A model generated the notes under the pieces. It ran no database searches and was not told the origin of the DNA. It saw only the letters and a list, made by a program, of their open reading frames with translations. A program made the translations under genes and the position numbers. A stretch of 33,151 nt of DNA from Treponema sp. (GTDB lineage Bacteria; Spirochaetota; Spirochaetia; Treponematales; Breznakiellaceae), in assembly GCA_003245635.1 (NCBI GenBank), contig QKCO01000172.1, forward strand, positions 1 through 33,151. Reading direction: 5' to 3'. This document shows, in pieces, positions 7,731 through 15,671 of this stretch (the stretch's first letter is position 1; every line of letters starts with the position of its first letter).

Positions 7731-7760
7731 AGTATAGGAACCGGACTCGGCGTTTGTCAA
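7731..7760 (-). promoter_or_regulatory. Strong sigma-70 promoter of the two-cNBD gene
   Basis: On the minus strand the -35 box is a perfect TTGACA (7760-7755) and the -10 box is TATACT (7736-7731), with an 18-base spacer. The predicted start is near 7724, giving a leader of about 26 bases that contains GGGGAG before the ATG at 7698. No palindromic operator is visible next to it. Confidence 0.75.
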
Positions 7761-7801
7761 CGCCGAGGCGGGAGTTTTGCCGAACGGGGGAATGGAACGA
7801 A

Positions 7802-8926
7802 TCAGTCGAAAAACGACGAGGTATCGTCGAAAAAGTCTCCTCCGTCGTCACCCATGGAAAGATCGCGGCCCTCGTTGCGCTCGGCGTAGAGCAGGAGCGC
7901 GTAGCGGTAGGCCGCGGCCATCCTCTCGAGCTGCCTCTTGTCCACCGAGAATTGGTTGTAGAAATCTCCGACCGTTCCTCCGGAGGAGAGCTCCCGGTCG
8001 CGCAGGGTTCCGACCCCGACCTGCTCCCTGATGTCCTCGAGGCGGTAATAGATGCGCTCGAACAGGAACAGAACCCGGCGGACGGCCATCAACTTCGGAA
8101 CGATCGCGCTTTTCTGGCGCATCACGGCGATGTCGTTGGCCCGGGGGACCACTCCGCGCTTGTGTTCCGAAGACCACAGGGCGAGCCCCTCGTCGTTGGC
8201 GAGCGGCGAGAAGGCTTTGAGGAAATCGGTCTTCATGCGCCGGTACAGCGTCGCGTACTGGTCGATCGCGCGCAGCGGGGCGGCCTTGAACACGCCGATC
8301 TCGTCGGCTATCCATTCCTTGCGGAAGGTTTCCAGGTCGCTGACGGCCACCGGCACGCGCTTCAGCCGCTCGCCGGCGCGGCGGGTGACCGACTGGCCGG
8401 GCACCGCGTCGAGCTCGTCGCCTTCATCCCCGACGCAGGCGACCCGGCCTTCGGAACAGCCGACCAGAACCGCATCGTTGAGGGACAGGACGACTTCGAA
8501 CTCGGTTCCGCGCACTCCCATGACCGTCGCGGAGGTGCGGATGCTGAACGAAGGGGTCCCGGCGATCTTCTTGACCTTGACGGACACGGCGCCGGCGATC
8601 ATGTCCGTCTCCGTCGCGGGCGCGCCCTTCACCGTCTCGGTCTTCACCGAAAAGACGGAATTGGGCTTCATAGTCAAGGATCCCCGCATCCCGGTCGCCG
8701 CGTCCAGCGCGATGACGAGGCTGCCGTCGCCGCCCGTTTTAAGGAGATCGAAATTCTCGATATCGTCCCCGATCTCGATTCCGTCGCGGACCTGTCCGGC
8801 TCGGGTGAGAGAGACCGTCCCGTCGACGTACTCGACGACGCCGACGGCCGAGAATGCCGGGGATGCGGCGGCGAGAATCAGGCAAGACGCGAATGCGGAC
8901 GAAAGAAGGAAACGGTGGTTCATCAC
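7802..8926 (-). CDS. Exported FecR-domain protein
   Basis: The 374-residue product has a signal peptide with a likely cleavage after SPAFSA (about residue 27). The FecR-like beta domain follows (about 30-170), recognisable from VEYVDGTVSLTRAGQ, a central TGGDGSLVIALD, the FSVKTE and FSIRTSATVMGVRGTEFEV strands and GRVACVGDEG. In many bacteria lacking iron-citrate systems such domains are part of envelope proteins, not FecI regulators. The remainder is helical and ends in an acidic Asp/Phe tail. The start is GTG at 8926 (GGAGG 7 bases upstream) or ATG at 8923 (10 bases). The leader there can fold on itself, since GGAGG is followed two bases later by CCTCC. It lies 72 bases downstream of murB, with TATACT as a possible -10. 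Confidence 0.85.
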   Translation of the reverse strand: MMNHRFLLSSAFASCLILAAASPAFSAVGVVEYVDGTVSLTRAGQVRDGIEIGDDIENFDLLKTGGDGSLVIALDAATGMRGSLTMKPNSVFSVKTETVKGAPATETDMIAGAVSVKVKKIAGTPSFSIRTSATVMGVRGTEFEVVLSLNDAVLVGCSEGRVACVGDEGDELDAVPGQSVTRRAGERLKRVPVAVSDLETFRKEWIADEIGVFKAAPLRAIDQYATLYRRMKTDFLKAFSPLANDEGLALWSSEHKRGVVPRANDIAVMRQKSAIVPKLMAVRRVLFLFERIYYRLEDIREQVGVGTLRDRELSSGGTVGDFYNQFSVDKRQLERMAAAYRYALLLYAERNEGRDLSMGDDGGDFFDDTSSFFD

Positions 8927-8998
8927 GGAGGGACCTCCCGGGGCTGCTTCGTAAACGGTATTTTCGCTCTATAAGTATAGCCGGAACGGCCGCTTATT

Positions 8999-9961
8999 TC
9001 AGGGTGCGGGCTTCCGGGACTCCGGCCAATCGCCGACGAAGAGGATTTCGGGCTCCAGATCGACGCCGATCGCGGCGCGGACCCGCGCGGCGACCTCGTC
9101 GGCGAGCGCGCGTATGTCGGCGGCGCTGGCGGTTCCGTCGTTCACGATGATGTTCCCGTGCCAGGGGGCCACCTTCGCGCCGCCGAAAGCCAGCCCGCGC
9201 AGGCCGAGCTCGTCGACGATCTTGCCCGTCGGCTTTCCGATCGAATAATCGTTTTTGAAGGAAGAACCGGCGGACGGAAGCCGATAGTGCCCCTTCGCAT
9301 CCCGGTCCGCGCGGTTCGCCGCCGCGGCGGCGCGGATGACATCCTCCGAGCCCTGCTCCAGGCGGAAACTCGCCGAAACGATGAAGACGGGCCGGGTCTG
9401 AAAGGGGCTTTTCTTATAGTCGAAATCCGAAGCGGCGAAAGGAACCGTCGCGGCATTGAGGTCTTCGTCCAGGATTTCGGTCTCGACCAGCAGGTCCGAG
9501 ATCGACCGGCCGTAGCAGCGCGCGTTCATCCAGACGGCGCCGCCGACGGTCCCTGGCATGCCCGCCAGAAATTCGAGGCCGCCCAGAGAGAGCGCGGCGC
9601 AGGCCTCGACGGCGTCGTCGACCGTCAGCCCCGCTTCGGCGGTGAGGACGACCGATCCGTCCCTCTCCTCGAAGCGCGCTGCCGTGCAGCCGGTCGTCTC
9701 GAGCACCAGGCCGCGGATGCCCGCGTCGGCGACGACGACGTTCGCGCCGCCGCCGAGGATGAAGACGGGGACCCCTTCGTCGCGCGCCGCGCGGAGCGCG
9801 GCTGCGGCTCGTTCGGCCGATCCCGGACCGGCGGGACGGACCCACGCGTCCGCGGGACCGCCGACGCGGAAGGTGGTGTGCGGCGCCATCGGCTCGTCGA
9901 AGCGGCATTCGTCTGGCCCGAGCAGCGCGGAAAGACGCTTTTTCAGTTTTACAAAGCTCAC
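8999..9961 (-). CDS. murB: UDP-N-acetylenolpyruvoylglucosamine reductase MurB
   Basis: MurB reduces UDP-GlcNAc-enolpyruvate to UDP-MurNAc with NADPH and FAD in the cytoplasm, the second committed step of peptidoglycan synthesis. The 320 residues carry the FAD-binding motifs HTTFRVGGPAD (28-38), GGGAN (70-74) and GMPGTVGG (134-141). The catalytic serine lies in SAGSSFKN (230-237, Ser233) and the C-terminal glutamate in LEPEILFVG (302-310). The motifs GLRGLAFGGAKVAPWHGNIIVN place it with the shorter type II MurB enzymes. The start is GTG at 9961. The gene diverges from cysS across 71 bases. It reads toward the FecR-domain gene. Confidence 0.96.
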   Translation of the reverse strand: MSFVKLKKRLSALLGPDECRFDEPMAPHTTFRVGGPADAWVRPAGPGSAERAAAALRAARDEGVPVFILGGGANVVVADAGIRGLVLETTGCTAARFEERDGSVVLTAEAGLTVDDAVEACAALSLGGLEFLAGMPGTVGGAVWMNARCYGRSISDLLVETEILDEDLNAATVPFAASDFDYKKSPFQTRPVFIVSASFRLEQGSEDVIRAAAAANRADRDAKGHYRLPSAGSSFKNDYSIGKPTGKIVDELGLRGLAFGGAKVAPWHGNIIVNDGTASAADIRALADEVAARVRAAIGVDLEPEILFVGDWPESRKPAP

Positions 9962-10011
9962 CGGCGCATTGAACTACCTTCTATTGATTTTTTCAAGCAA
10001 TTTCCGTACCG

Positions 10012-10032
10012 TACAATACAAACGGAGGATCC
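10012..10032 (+). promoter_or_regulatory. Likely cysS -10 element and ribosome binding site
   Basis: TACAAT at 10012-10017 is a good -10 box, but only a T-run (about 9988-9994) stands at the -35 position. The start of transcription would fall near 10024, directly on GGAGG (10024-10028), which lies 4 bases before the cysS ATG. The leader would therefore be only about 9 bases long. Confidence 0.45.
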
Positions 10033-11460
10033 ATGCAGCTGTCCCTTTTCAACTCCCTCGGTCGAAAACTCGAAACCTTCGCTCCGCTCGTTCCGGGGAA
10101 AGTCGGCTTCTACGGCTGCGGTCCGACCGTCTACAACTTCGCGCACATCGGCAACCTCCGCGCCTACGTCACGCACGACATCCTTTCGCGGACCCTCCGC
10201 CGCGCGGGCTACGCCGCGACCTACGTGATGAACGTCACCGACGTCGGACACCTGACCGGAGACGACGACTCGGGCGACGACAAAATGGTCAAGTCGGCCG
10301 CCGAACGGGGACAGAGCGTCCTCGAGATCGCGCGGTACTACACCGACGCCTTCTTCGCGGACACCGAGCGGCTCAACGTCCGCAAGCCGGACGTCGTCTG
10401 CAAGGCGACCGAGCATATCGGAGACATGATCGCCCTGATCGAGCGCATCGAGGCCAACGGCTTCACCTATTCGGCCGGCGGAAACCTCTACTTCGACATC
10501 ACCAAGTTCCCTTCGTACGGCGAGCTCGCCAATCTCAACATGGACGATCTCAAAGCGGGCGCGCGCATCGACGTGGACCCGAACAAGCGGAATCCGCACG
10601 ACTTCGTGCTGTGGTTCACCAAGAGCAAATTCGAGAACCAGGCGCTCGTCTGGGACAGCCCCTGGGGCCGGGGCTACCCCGGTTGGCATATCGAATGCTC
10701 CGCGATGAGCATGAAGTACCTCGGGGAGAGCTTCGACATCCACGCGGGCGGCATCGACCATATTCCGATCCACCATACGAACGAGATCGCCCAGAGCGAG
10801 GCCGCCACCGGAAAAAAATGGGTGCGCTACTGGATTCACAACGAATTCCTGGTGCTCGACCGGGGCAAGATGTCCAAGTCGAAGGGCGGCTTCCTCACCC
10901 TGCAGACGCTGGTCGATGCGGGCTACGACCCGCTGGACTACCGCTACTTCCTCCTGGGCGGCCATTACCGGAGCCAGCTCCAATTCTCCTACCCGGCCCT
11001 CGACGGCGCGAAGAACGCGCGGCGGAGCCTGGCCGACCGCGTGCGCGCGCTGGCGAAGGCCGCGGGCGGAGCGCAGGCGGCCGTTCCGCTCGGAGATAAA
11101 GCCCGCGGCTACCTGGCGGCCTTCGACGAGCACCTCTCCCAGGATCTCAACACGCCCCGGGCCCTGGCCGACCTCTGGGGCCTGCTCAAGGATACCGAGG
11201 TTCCGCCTGCGGAGGCGCTTCGGGCGGCCTTCGACATGGACGGCGTGCTCGGCTTCGACCTCGAAAAGGAAGCCGGGGGAGCGGCGCAGGAGGACGAGGA
11301 TCCGGCTTTCGCCGCCGAGATAGACGCGCTCGTCGCCGAACGGGCCGCCGCCAAGAAGGCACGCGATTTCGCGAAAGCCGACGCCCTGCGCGATACGATA
11401 AAGGCGAAAGGGATAGCCCTTGAAGACGGACCGTCCGGGACCACGTGGCGGAGAGCGTAG
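10033..11460 (+). CDS. cysS: Cysteine--tRNA ligase
   Basis: This class I aminoacyl-tRNA synthetase activates cysteine with ATP and loads tRNA-Cys. The 475-residue length is normal. The HIGH-type motif is HIGN at 38-41 and the KMSKS motif is at 279-283. The zinc ligands that discriminate cysteine are all present: Cys29, Cys222, His247 and Glu251. WHIECSAM and the [21 protein letters not shown] stretch are also as expected. The C-terminal third is the helical anticodon-recognition region. It starts with ATG at 10033 behind GGAGG. It is transcribed away from murB and is followed after 44 bases by the ECF sigma operon, with no terminator between them. Confidence 0.97.
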   Translation: MQLSLFNSLGRKLETFAPLVPGKVGFYGCGPTVYNFAHIGNLRAYVTHDILSRTLRRAGYAATYVMNVTDVGHLTGDDDSGDDKMVKSAAERGQSVLEIARYYTDAFFADTERLNVRKPDVVCKATEHIGDMIALIERIEANGFTYSAGGNLYFDITKFPSYGELANLNMDDLKAGARIDVDPNKRNPHDFVLWFTKSKFENQALVWDSPWGRGYPGWHIECSAMSMKYLGESFDIHAGGIDHIPIHHTNEIAQSEAATGKKWVRYWIHNEFLVLDRGKMSKSKGGFLTLQTLVDAGYDPLDYRYFLLGGHYRSQLQFSYPALDGAKNARRSLADRVRALAKAAGGAQAAVPLGDKARGYLAAFDEHLSQDLNTPRALADLWGLLKDTEVPPAEALRAAFDMDGVLGFDLEKEAGGAAQEDEDPAFAAEIDALVAERAAAKKARDFAKADALRDTIKAKGIALEDGPSGTTWRRA

Positions 11461-11504
11461 GAAGGGATGCCGCCTATCCATCCTGTAACGATTGAGAGGA
11501 TGCT

Positions 11505-12041
11505 TTGTTTCTAAGCAAAGGGAGACCCACGACCGCGGCGGAGTTCCGCCGCCTCTACGAAACCGCGTTTCCCATCCTTTTCAGGGTGGCATTGCGTATC
11601 GCGGGAAGCGAAGAGGCGGCCGAGGATCTTTGCCAGGAGGCTTTTTTTCGCCTCCATGAAAAGGAAATGGTCTTCCCGAACATGGATGAAGCCAAGTATT
11701 GGCTCATCCGCGTGGTCAAGAACGGAGCGCTCAATTACGCCAAGCGCAAGGAGCGGGAACGGAAAGCCTACCAGAAGGCGTTCCGGGAGGACCGCAGGGT
11801 CCAGGAAACCGGGGAGGATGCGCTCCTCAAGAAGGAGACGCGGCAGGAAGTGCAAGCGGCTTTGGTCAAGCTTCCGGACAACCTCAAGACGGTTCTCGTC
11901 CTGAAGGAGTACGGGGAGCTGAACTACAAGGAAATCGGAAAAACTCTCGGCATCAGCGAGGGCAACGTTAAAGTCCGCGTTTTCCGGGCTCGCGAACGCC
12001 TTGCTTCGATGATCGGAAAGGACGGTACGCATGTGTCCTGA
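11505..12041 (+). CDS. ECF-family RNA polymerase sigma factor
   Basis: The 178-residue protein has sigma region 2 (about 14-85: FPILFRVALRIAGSEEAAEDLCQEAFFRL and the AKYWLIRVVKNGALNYAKRK stretch) and region 4 (about 118-170: LPDNLKTVLVLKEYGELNYKEIGKTLGISEGNVKVRVFRARERL). It lacks region 3, as ECF factors do. Family members direct RNA polymerase to a small stress or envelope regulon and are held inactive by a membrane anti-sigma factor, which is encoded next. The start appears to be TTG at 11505, preceded by AGAGGA 4 bases upstream. The nearby ATG at 11500 is out of frame and stops at once. The end overlaps the anti-sigma gene by 11 bases. Confidence 0.92.
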   Translation: MFLSKGRPTTAAEFRRLYETAFPILFRVALRIAGSEEAAEDLCQEAFFRLHEKEMVFPNMDEAKYWLIRVVKNGALNYAKRKERERKAYQKAFREDRRVQETGEDALLKKETRQEVQAALVKLPDNLKTVLVLKEYGELNYKEIGKTLGISEGNVKVRVFRARERLASMIGKDGTHVS

Positions 12042-12597
12042 TCGTCAACTGATTTCGCTTTACGTCGACGGCGAACTGCCGTCTCCGTGGCGGGAAAAAC
12101 TGGAAACTCATCTGACCGGCTGCGCTTCGTGCGCGCGCGCGGTCGAGTCATACCGCGGCATTTCGGCCGAACTGGCCGCCGTTCCTGCGGAGGGGTTGGA
12201 CGAAGCGAAGTCCCGCGTGTGGAACGCGGTGTCCAAGCGCCTCGCTGCCTCTTCCGCGCCCGTTCCCTTCCGGCATACCCGCCGCCCGCTCGTGCTGCCT
12301 ATACCGGCGGCGGTCGCCGCGCTCCTGGTGGTCGCGATCGCGGCCGCGGGCGGCACCGGCGTCGCCCTCGGATCCGGCAGGAACGCCGCCAAGAGCGAAG
12401 CCGTAGCCGTGGTCGAGCAGCCGCCGACCCCCGCCGTGCCCGTTTCCGATATGGGCAGCGTTCTGCGCTATCTGGATTCGCAGGAAGGTGCGGGAGACAT
12501 ACTTATCATCCGACTCCCCGAAGGATCGAATTTCTCTTCCGACGGAAGGCCGACGCTCATACGGGCCGCCGACTACAACGGGAGGCCGTTGCCTTAA
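12031..12597 (+). CDS. Membrane anti-sigma factor with zinc-binding HxxxCxxC motif
   Basis: The 188-residue protein starts with a zinc anti-sigma domain: His27, Cys31 and Cys34 in HLTGCASC, the classic HxxxCxxC motif. A single membrane helix (about 87-112, Ala/Val-rich) separates the cytoplasmic domain from an extracytoplasmic part of about 75 residues that contains VLRYLDSQEGAGDILIIRLPEG. The protein would hold the ECF factor at the membrane and release it on a signal sensed outside or through the zinc site. Its ATG lies inside the sigma gene (11-base overlap). Its stop TAA shares a base with the ATG of the next gene (TAATG). All four genes 11505-14782 overlap, so they form one coupled operon. 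Confidence 0.9.
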   Translation: MCPDRQLISLYVDGELPSPWREKLETHLTGCASCARAVESYRGISAELAAVPAEGLDEAKSRVWNAVSKRLAASSAPVPFRHTRRPLVLPIPAAVAALLVVAIAAAGGTGVALGSGRNAAKSEAVAVVEQPPTPAVPVSDMGSVLRYLDSQEGAGDILIIRLPEGSNFSSDGRPTLIRAADYNGRPLP

Positions 12598-13166
12598 TGC
12601 GCTCCCGCAGCACCACCCTCGGCGCCGCGATGCTGCTCTTCGCGGCCGCGGCAGCGGCCGGTCAGCAGAATTCCTCCGACGTCATCGCCGCTATGAAGGA
12701 CCGCGCGGTCGTGCTCGAGATGACGGCGCGCGTAGTCGAGCGCGACGTGGCCGAAACCTGGAATTCGGCGACGTCCAAAGTCACGATTCCCGGCCGCCCG
12801 GTGACCCTCAAGCTGGTCGGGCCGACCCTCGTCGTCGCCGTACAGTTCACGCCGTACCAGAAGGAAGACGGCAAGAACCTCCTGGTCGCGCAGGGCCAGG
12901 TCTGGGTCTCAACCAAGGACAACGGACTCCTCTACTACACGAGCATGCAGACGCTGCCGGTCGAGTTCGGCGAGCGGCTCTATTTCTTCCCGCTCGGACA
13001 GAAAAAGGACGACCAAGGAGCCCGCATCGAGGTCCAGCTGGTGATGAAGCCGTATTCGGAAAGCCAGTCCGCTCAGGACAACGCGCCCAAAACGGGCCCG
13101 GACCGTCAGAAAGGCGACGAACCCGCCGGCTCCGCGCCGAGCACGGAGAAGCGGGCCGAAGAGTGA
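12597..13166 (+). CDS. Exported protein of unknown function in the ECF operon
   Basis: The ATG at 12597 overlaps the stop of the anti-sigma gene by one base and gives 189 residues. The first 22 form a signal peptide (SRSTTLGAAMLLFAAAAAAG). The mature protein has a domain (about 28-155) that looks beta-rich, with VVLEMTARVVERDVAETWNS, VTLKLVGPTLVVAVQFTPY and QVWVSTKDNGLLYYTSMQTLPVEFGERLYFFPLG. It ends in a hydrophilic Pro/Lys/Glu tail of about 30 residues. I do not recognise the family. Its end overlaps the next start by 4 bases (GTGA). Position between the anti-sigma factor and the TIG/transglutaminase lipoprotein suggests a shared periplasmic job with the latter. This is inference. Confidence 0.8.
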   Translation: MRSRSTTLGAAMLLFAAAAAAGQQNSSDVIAAMKDRAVVLEMTARVVERDVAETWNSATSKVTIPGRPVTLKLVGPTLVVAVQFTPYQKEDGKNLLVAQGQVWVSTKDNGLLYYTSMQTLPVEFGERLYFFPLGQKKDDQGARIEVQLVMKPYSESQSAQDNAPKTGPDRQKGDEPAGSAPSTEKRAEE

Positions 13167-14782
13167 GAAGAAAGGCACTATTCGGGACGTTCATCGTCTC
13201 CGCGGCGCTGCTGTCCGGATGCCTGGACGGAGCGCCGCGCATCGATTCGATAGATCCGCGCATAGGCAACCGCGGAGAGGTCCTTACGATAAAGGGGACC
13301 GGATTCCGCGACGAACGTGGAGAAAGCCGCGTTCTCATCGCGGGCACGGCTCCCACCGCGTCCTCGTACATCGAGTGGAGCGACACGCGCATAACGGTGC
13401 GCATCCCCGATTTCGGCGAGTCGGGGCTCGTATACGTCAGCGTTGACGGGAAGAAGAGCAACCCGACGCTCTATACCGATCGGGCATCCGTGCCCCAGCC
13501 GGTTTCGACCGCCAACGTCGGGGTCGGACCGCGCGCCGTGTCGATCGACCCGCCGAAGGCGGCCGTCGGGGCATCCGTCACCATAGCGGGCCTCAACTTC
13601 GGCGCGGCCCGCGAGAACGGAGCCGTCCTGTTCGCGTGGGACGCCGAAGCGGCGCCGTCGGCGCCCGCGGCCGTGCGCGCGCCCGATTCGATCGAGCCTT
13701 CCGAGATCGAGTTCGCCTACGAACAGTGGAGCGACCGCGAAATCCGCTTGCGGGTCCCGGACGGGGCGGTTAGCGGCAATCTGCGCGTCAGGACCGATCG
13801 CGGCACGAGCGATCCCCTTTACTTCGAGGTTTCCGACAAACCCGGCGCGAAGACCTACAAAGACAAGCGCACCTACGTATTCACCTATTCAGCCGAAATC
13901 ACCGCGCCGCAGGTTTCGGGGCCGAACACCCTATACCTCTGGATGCCCGTTCCCGTTTCGGCGCCCTACCAGCGGAACCGGCAGCAGCTCTCCCGGTCGG
14001 TCGACCCCTTCGTCGAAGGCCATCGCGGCGCGGCCCTGTTCCAGTTCAAGGATCTGACGGCCGGCAAGCAGGAACGGGTGACGCTGTCGTACCTGGTCGA
14101 CAGCTACGCGGTCGAGACGCAGATCAAGGCTTCATCGATCAAGAGGGAGCAGCAGGGGCCGATACGCTCCGCGTACACGCTTGCGACCAAGCTGGTTCCG
14201 TCCGACGACAAGGAAATCGTCAAGCTGGCGGAGCGGCTGGCCGGCAAGGAGCGCAATCCCTACCTCCAGGCGCGCAGAATCTACGACTGGCTGAGGACCG
14301 ATGCGGGAATCGCCCTCGAGACGAGGACGGGCGGAGCGCTCGAAGCGCTCACGGACAAGAAAGCAGACGCGTACTCCGCCGCCCTGCTCTTCTGCGCGCT
14401 GGTCCGGGCCCGGGGCATTCCGGCCATCCCGGTCGCCGGCTATCTGGTGGACCGCAGCCGGAATTCGCGCCGGCATTGGTGGGCCGAATTCTGGATCGAC
14501 GGCTTCGGCTGGATCCCGGTTGACCCCGCTTTCGGCGCGGGCGCGATTCCGGAGGGCTTCGGCGCGGGAGTCGACGCGAAGGAATACTATTTCGGCAATA
14601 TCGACAACCAGCGCATCGTTTTCTCGCGGGGGCAATCGGACCTTTCGCCGATGGATCCCCGCGGAAAGACGGTCGCGCGGACGAGGAGCTACGCATTCCA
14701 GACGATATGGGAGGAATCGGTGGGCGGACTGGACGCCTACTCTTCCCTGTGGAACGATATAGAGGTCACGGGAGTCTACTGA
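13163..14782 (+). CDS. Lipoprotein with TIG domains and a transglutaminase-like domain
   Basis: A GTG at 13163, inside the stop of the previous gene, gives 539 residues with a lipobox Leu-Ser-Gly-Cys at 17-20. Two IPT/TIG Ig-like domains follow (about 27-105, PRIDSIDPRIGNRGEVLTIKGTGF; and about 120-225, VSIDPPKAAVGASVTIAGLNFG). A linker domain (about 235-340) comes next, then a transglutaminase-like papain-fold domain (about 345-480). Its His and Asp are present in HWWAEFWIDGFGWIPVDPAFG. However, the usual nucleophile motif Gly-Asp-Cys aligns with Ala-Asp-Ala before YSAALLFCAL, so the canonical Cys seems to be Ala, with a Cys eight residues later. It may be a non-catalytic binding domain. It is the last gene of the ECF operon. 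Confidence 0.88.
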   Translation: MRRKALFGTFIVSAALLSGCLDGAPRIDSIDPRIGNRGEVLTIKGTGFRDERGESRVLIAGTAPTASSYIEWSDTRITVRIPDFGESGLVYVSVDGKKSNPTLYTDRASVPQPVSTANVGVGPRAVSIDPPKAAVGASVTIAGLNFGAARENGAVLFAWDAEAAPSAPAAVRAPDSIEPSEIEFAYEQWSDREIRLRVPDGAVSGNLRVRTDRGTSDPLYFEVSDKPGAKTYKDKRTYVFTYSAEITAPQVSGPNTLYLWMPVPVSAPYQRNRQQLSRSVDPFVEGHRGAALFQFKDLTAGKQERVTLSYLVDSYAVETQIKASSIKREQQGPIRSAYTLATKLVPSDDKEIVKLAERLAGKERNPYLQARRIYDWLRTDAGIALETRTGGALEALTDKKADAYSAALLFCALVRARGIPAIPVAGYLVDRSRNSRRHWWAEFWIDGFGWIPVDPAFGAGAIPEGFGAGVDAKEYYFGNIDNQRIVFSRGQSDLSPMDPRGKTVARTRSYAFQTIWEESVGGLDAYSSLWNDIEVTGVY

Positions 14783-14815
14783 CGCTTGCTTCGGGCCGGT
14801 TGCCCGAAGCAAGCG
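14783..14815 (+). terminator. Hairpin ending the ECF operon
   Basis: A perfect 14-base-pair stem (14783-14796 with 14802-14815) closes a 5-base loop (CGGTT) directly after the stop codon. The following bases are GCTTATAGTCTTTCC, not a clean T run, so it is either a weak intrinsic terminator or a 3'-end stabiliser. Confidence 0.65.
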
Positions 14816-14832
14816 GCTTATAGTCTTTCCTG

Positions 14833-14930
14833 CGGAAAAACTATGCTATACAGGTTCTCAAAAGTTGAAACTTTTGAGAACGGAAGAACTATGACACACG
14901 GGGCTTGAAGGTTGAAACATTCAAGCCCCG
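14833..14930 (+). repeat. Two tandem diverged hairpin repeats before the UMP kinase gene
   Basis: Unit 1 (14833-14880) and unit 2 (14881-14930) have a period of 48 bases. Each begins CGGAA(A/G)AACTATG (12 of 13 identical), which reads as a Shine-Dalgarno followed by an ATG, and then folds into a hairpin. In unit 1 the stem is 11 pairs (14854-14864 with 14871-14881). In unit 2 it is 11 pairs (14899-14909 with 14920-14930). The stem sequences differ (GTTCTCAAAAG against CGGGGCTTGAA) yet both are perfectly paired. Both display the loop TTGAAA closed by a G-C pair. In unit 2 a G-A mismatch lies between stem and loop. Small frames starting at 14843 and 14891 end together at 14907. The stem changes suggest selection on RNA structure. 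Confidence 0.75.
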
Positions 14931-14955
14931 AGCACGAAATAAGGCAGGAACATAC

Positions 14956-15639
14956 ATGGTTACGGTTATTTCACTCGGCGGGTCCATCGTCGCTCCGGAG
15001 ACGGCGGATGCCGCATTCCTCAAGGAATTCACGGCGCTGGTCGGCGGCTTCATCAAGGAAGACGAGAAGCGGCGCTTCATCTTCGTGGTGGGCGGCGGCG
15101 GTCCCGCGCGGGCGTGGCAGAAGGCGTACCGTGAAGCTTGCCCGACGAGCAAGGACGACCAGGCGGACTGGATCGGCATCATGGCGACCCGGCTCAACGC
15201 GCAGCTGCTCAAGGCGGTCATGGGCGACTGGTGTACACAGGAGGTCGTGATCGACCCGACCCAGGTGGGCCCCTTCGTCGGCAAGGTGCTGGTGGCGGCC
15301 GGCTGGAAGCCGGGCTTCTCGTCGGACTACGACGCGGTGCTGCTCGCCGAGCGCTTCCAGGCCGACAAGGTCATCAACCTATCCAACATCGCCAAAGTCT
15401 ATACAGCAGACCCCAAGATCGATCCGAGCGCTACGCCGATCGACAGCATTTCGTGGGTCGATTTCAGGAAACTCGTCGGCGACGAATGGACGCCCGGCAA
15501 GAACGTGCCCTTCGATCCGATCGCGAGCCGCCATGCCGCCAAGATCGGCCTGAAGGTGGTCTGCGCGGCGGGCAAAGATCTGCCCAATCTGCGCGCGCTG
15601 TTGTCCGGAAAGCCCTTCGTCGGCACCTCCATCGGCTGA
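14956..15639 (+). CDS. pyrH: UMP kinase, archaeal-like type
   Basis: The enzyme phosphorylates UMP to UDP with ATP and belongs to the amino acid kinase fold. The 227-residue product has the Gly-rich start ISLGGS (5-10), FVVGGGGPAR near 43-52 and the WIGIMATRLNAQLLKA helix. It also has PGFSSDYDAVLLAERFQADKVI, the nucleotide motif NIAKVYTADP, and PFDPIASRHAAKIGLKVV. The IGI-x-x-TRxNAxLL block and the short length match the archaeal-type UMP kinases better than the usual hexameric bacterial PyrH of about 240 residues. The ATG at 14956 has AGGA 6 bases upstream. The frame extends to 14905, but that part lies in the repeat. It stands alone, not in an rpsB-tsf-pyrH-frr cluster. It may be a second UMP kinase. 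Confidence 0.87.
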   Translation: MVTVISLGGSIVAPETADAAFLKEFTALVGGFIKEDEKRRFIFVVGGGGPARAWQKAYREACPTSKDDQADWIGIMATRLNAQLLKAVMGDWCTQEVVIDPTQVGPFVGKVLVAAGWKPGFSSDYDAVLLAERFQADKVINLSNIAKVYTADPKIDPSATPIDSISWVDFRKLVGDEWTPGKNVPFDPIASRHAAKIGLKVVCAAGKDLPNLRALLSGKPFVGTSIG

Positions 15640-15671
15640 ACCGATAGTCCGACCGCGACCGCCGTGACTGC

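Noticed and set aside
11484-11504. TGTAACG as an ECF-type -35 box for autoregulation of the sigma operon
   Set aside because: It lies only about 21 bases before the start codon, with no room for a -10 box and a leader. The operon may be read through from cysS.
14864-14918. Two copies of GTTGAAAC, similar to ends of some CRISPR repeats
   Set aside because: Only two copies, the surrounding repeat is not identical, there are no spacers of even length and no cas genes. The hairpins explain the copies.
14854-14930. Integron attC-like palindromes
   Set aside because: The core sites at the ends (RYYYAAC and GTTRRRY) are not present and there is no integrase or cassette array.
14905-14955. N-terminal extension of UMP kinase from TTG 14905
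   Set aside because: The extra codons fall in the second hairpin repeat, and the normal N-terminus begins at ATG 14956 with a Shine-Dalgarno.
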